Source of the DNA: Saprospiraceae bacterium
GTDB taxonomy: Bacteria > Bacteroidota > Bacteroidia > Chitinophagales > Saprospiraceae
Direction of reading: 5' to 3'
Assembly: GCA_028285085.1 (NCBI GenBank)
Contig: JANQQI010000087.1
Span: forward strand, 186,001 to 250,000
Length of the DNA stretch: 64,000 nucleotides
The first letter of the stretch is position 1. Each line of letters starts with the position of its first letter. A model generated the notes under the pieces. That model did not search any database. It had not been told where the DNA came from and saw nothing but the letters and a program-made list of their open reading frames with translations. Shown piece by piece: positions 61,778-64,000 of this stretch. The position numbers and the translations under genes were made by a program.

Positions 61778-63958
61778 ATGTCAAGGATTGAACAATTCAG
61801 CTACGACAATAGCATCGTTCGGAAGTTTGCCATAGCTTCCGTCATTTTCGGTGTAATTGGTATGCTGGTAGGGCTGCTGTTAGCCTTACAGTTAGTATTT
61901 CCCGAACTCAATTTCGGAATTTCCTATACGACTTTCGGACGGATTCGCCCACTACACACGAATGCCGTCATTTTCGCATTTGTTGGAAATGGCATTTTCA
62001 TGGGCGTGTACTATTCGTTACAACGGCTGCTTAAAACCCCGATGTATAGCAAGTTGCTAAGCAACATCCACTTTTGGGGCTGGCAAGCCATTATTCTGGC
62101 GGCGGCCATTACGCTACCACTGGGCATCACGAGTAGTCATGAGTATGCGGAACTAGAATGGCCCATTGATATTGCCATTGCTTTGATTTGGGTGGTGTTC
62201 GGTATAAATATGTTTGGTACAATTTTGAAAAGGAGAGAAACTCACCTCTACGTGGCGATCTGGTTTTATATCGCAACCTGGATTACCGTAACCATTCTAC
62301 ACATTTTTAACAACCTTGAGTTGCCCGTTACTTTGACGAAAAGTTATCCTGTTTTTGCGGGAGTACAAGACGCACTAGTCCAATGGTGGTACGGGCACAA
62401 TGCTGTGGCATTTTTCCTAACCACACCATACCTGGGGCTGATGTACTACTTTCTGCCCAAAGCAGCTAATCGTCCCGTTTACTCGTATCGATTATCCATT
62501 ATTCACTTCTGGGCCTTGATCTTCATCTACATCTGGGCCGGACCACACCACTTGCTATACACTTCTTTGCCGGATTGGGCACAATCCCTGGGTATGGTTT
62601 TTTCATTGATGTTGATCGCTCCGTCTTGGGGGGGGATGCTCAATGGTCTGTTGACCCTACGTGGTGCCTGGGATCGGGTGAGAAATGATCCAATTCTGAA
62701 ATTTATGGTGGTCGCAGTGACCGCTTACGGTATGTCCACCTTTGAAGGTCCGATGATGTCTATCAAGTCCTTCAATGCCATCACCCACTACACAGACTGG
62801 ACCATCGCTCACGTACATGTTGGTGCTCTGGGCTGGAACGGGATGCTGACTTTCGGGGTCTTGTACTGGATTTTGCCAAAAATTTATAATACACAACTCT
62901 TCTCGAAACGCCTAGCGAACGCACACTTCTGGATGGGGACGACCGGGATTATCCTTTACGCCGTACCACTTTACTGGGCTGGTGTTACCCAACAGTTGAT
63001 GTGGAAACAATTCACTCCTGAGGGCTTCCTACAGTATACTAACTTCCTTGAGACAGTGACTCAGATTATTCCAATGTACGCCATTCGTGCGGTCGGTGGT
63101 CTGTTGTTCTTCGCTGGTTTGTTTGTGATGATGTACAACTTATGGAAAACGATGCGTCAAGGCCAGTTCCAGGCCAGCGAGTCGGCTCAGGCTCCCGCAC
63201 GCGTCAAGCATGTTCCACACAAAGGTGAATATTGGCACCGTTGGATCGAGCGTCGCTCTGTTCAAATGTCTATCCTGGCCTTGATCGCAATAGCGATTGG
63301 TGGTTTGGTGGAAATTCTGCCGATGATGTGGGTTGATTCTAATGTTCCTAAGATTGCTACCGTCCAGCCTTACACTCCATTGGAACTAGAGGGACGCGAC
63401 TTATACATTCGAGAAGGATGTGTGGGCTGTCACTCGCAAATGATTCGCCCATTCCGTTCGGAAACCGAACGCTACGGCGACTACTCCAAATCGGGTGAGT
63501 TCATCTACGATCGACCATTCTTATGGGGATCGAAACGAACCGGACCAGACTTGCATCGAGTAGGTGGTAAATACCCCGACGCTTGGCATTACAATCACAT
63601 GCTGGCTCCTGCGGTCGTGTCGAACGGATCGATTATGCCGGCCTATCCGTGGATGTTTACCGATGATCTGAATACCTCAAGTCTTGAAAAGAAAATTGAG
63701 GTGCTACAGACCTTGGGCACACCTTATCCTTCGGGCTTTGCTCAGCAGGCCGAAGCGGATCTAAGGAAACAAGCCCAGGAAATCGCGAAAAGTCTGCAGG
63801 AGAATGATATCAGCCTCGAAAACACTTACGCCGAATTAGGTAAAACCATTCAGCCCAGTGATAAGCTGGAAAATAAAGAGATCATTGCGCTGATCGCTTA
63901 TCTACAACGGCTGGGTACTGATATCAGCAAGCTGAAGGCGCCAAAAGCACAAAATTAA
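61778..63958 (+). CDS. ccoN: Fused cbb3-type cytochrome c oxidase subunits I and II (CcoN-CcoO)
   Basis: 726 residues. CcoN part (1-480): about twelve membrane helices with the haem-copper histidines in RPLHTNAVIFAFVGNG, WWYGHNAVAFFLT, WAGPHHLLYTSLP and DWTIAHVHVGALGWNG. After a linker and one further membrane helix (about 495-515) the CcoO part carries the c-type haem motif C548-V-G-C551-H552 and Met-containing NGSIMPAYPWM. The N-O fusion is typical of Bacteroidota. Reduces O2 with high affinity and pumps protons. Confidence 0.95.
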   Translation: MSRIEQFSYDNSIVRKFAIASVIFGVIGMLVGLLLALQLVFPELNFGISYTTFGRIRPLHTNAVIFAFVGNGIFMGVYYSLQRLLKTPMYSKLLSNIHFWGWQAIILAAAITLPLGITSSHEYAELEWPIDIAIALIWVVFGINMFGTILKRRETHLYVAIWFYIATWITVTILHIFNNLELPVTLTKSYPVFAGVQDALVQWWYGHNAVAFFLTTPYLGLMYYFLPKAANRPVYSYRLSIIHFWALIFIYIWAGPHHLLYTSLPDWAQSLGMVFSLMLIAPSWGGMLNGLLTLRGAWDRVRNDPILKFMVVAVTAYGMSTFEGPMMSIKSFNAITHYTDWTIAHVHVGALGWNGMLTFGVLYWILPKIYNTQLFSKRLANAHFWMGTTGIILYAVPLYWAGVTQQLMWKQFTPEGFLQYTNFLETVTQIIPMYAIRAVGGLLFFAGLFVMMYNLWKTMRQGQFQASESAQAPARVKHVPHKGEYWHRWIERRSVQMSILALIAIAIGGLVEILPMMWVDSNVPKIATVQPYTPLELEGRDLYIREGCVGCHSQMIRPFRSETERYGDYSKSGEFIYDRPFLWGSKRTGPDLHRVGGKYPDAWHYNHMLAPAVVSNGSIMPAYPWMFTDDLNTSSLEKKIEVLQTLGTPYPSGFAQQAEADLRKQAQEIAKSLQENDISLENTYAELGKTIQPSDKLENKEIIALIAYLQRLGTDISKLKAPKAQN

Positions 63959-63980
63959 ACGATCATAAAATCATTGAAGT

Positions 63981-64000
63981 ATGTATAAATACATTCTGCA
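63981..64000 (+). CDS. Start of a further gene, probably ccoQ (cut by window end)
   Basis: An ATG 22 bases after the ccoNO stop opens MYKYIL and runs off the window. Position suggests CcoQ or CcoP; only six codons are visible. Confidence 0.4.

Overview
This window comes from a chromosome of a Bacteroidota bacterium, most likely Saprospiria (Lewinella/Haliscomenobacter-like). The genus is inferred. The phylum is supported by type IX secretion (T9SS) sorting domains of both A and B type, a PorP/SprF protein, the Bacteroidota-type dcw cluster without murF or ddl, a fused alpha/beta 2-oxoacid dehydrogenase E1, a fused CcoN-CcoO oxidase subunit, DUF1573, and promoters of the TTTG / TAnnTTTG kind. 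I see no insertion sequence, phage, CRISPR array, tRNA or rRNA.

Layout. 1-6438 (+): 3' end of a giant HYR-repeat T9SS cargo, its PorP/SprF partner, and a PD40-OmpA-SPOR envelope protein. 6502-7833 (-): M16 peptidase. 8260-24064 (-): complete division and wall cluster mraZ-rsmH-ftsL-ftsI-murE-mraY-murD-ftsW-murG-murC-ftsQ-ftsA-ftsZ, read right to left, with a recognisable MraZ operator in front. 24373-27700 (-): a dolichol-phosphate-mannose-synthase-like glycosyltransferase and the branched-chain 2-oxoacid dehydrogenase E1. 27996-42511 (+): DUF1573 protein, penicillin acylase, two small membrane proteins, a secreted unknown, Tex, a T9SS-secreted GH13 enzyme, a secreted HEXXH protein and PbpC. 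42512-43214: a non-coding convergent region with three copies of a hairpin element. 43215-46393 (-): a TPR histidine kinase, a small double-glycine leader peptide and a LytTR response regulator. 46600-56000: ion channel, DoxX, FAD dehydrogenase, lipoprotein, two tandem secreted paralogues, KdsA, methyltransferase/VanW pair, DinB, and an HU-CCDC81/SPOR protein. 56250-57099 (-): a short ars-like operon (ArsR plus DUF6428) with two palindromic operators. 57245-64000: hemN with a DUF2892 gene, divergent from the cbb3 oxidase locus ccoI-ccoS-small ORF-ccoNO-(ccoQ?).

How the genes fit together. The dcw cluster, PbpC, the SPOR proteins and KdsA serve envelope growth. HemN (oxygen-independent haem synthesis) and the cbb3 genes together suggest growth at low oxygen. 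The most unusual locus is 43215-46393. There a GG-leader peptide gene lies between a LytTR regulator and a LytS-like kinase whose sensor part is cytoplasmic TPR repeats. A hairpin terminator sits between peptide and kinase, and LytTR-like half-sites lie upstream of the peptide promoter. This is a candidate peptide-signalling module, inferred from layout only. Several genes (murE, murG, murC, the GT2 gene and a methyltransferase gene) have TTG as their only sensible start codon.
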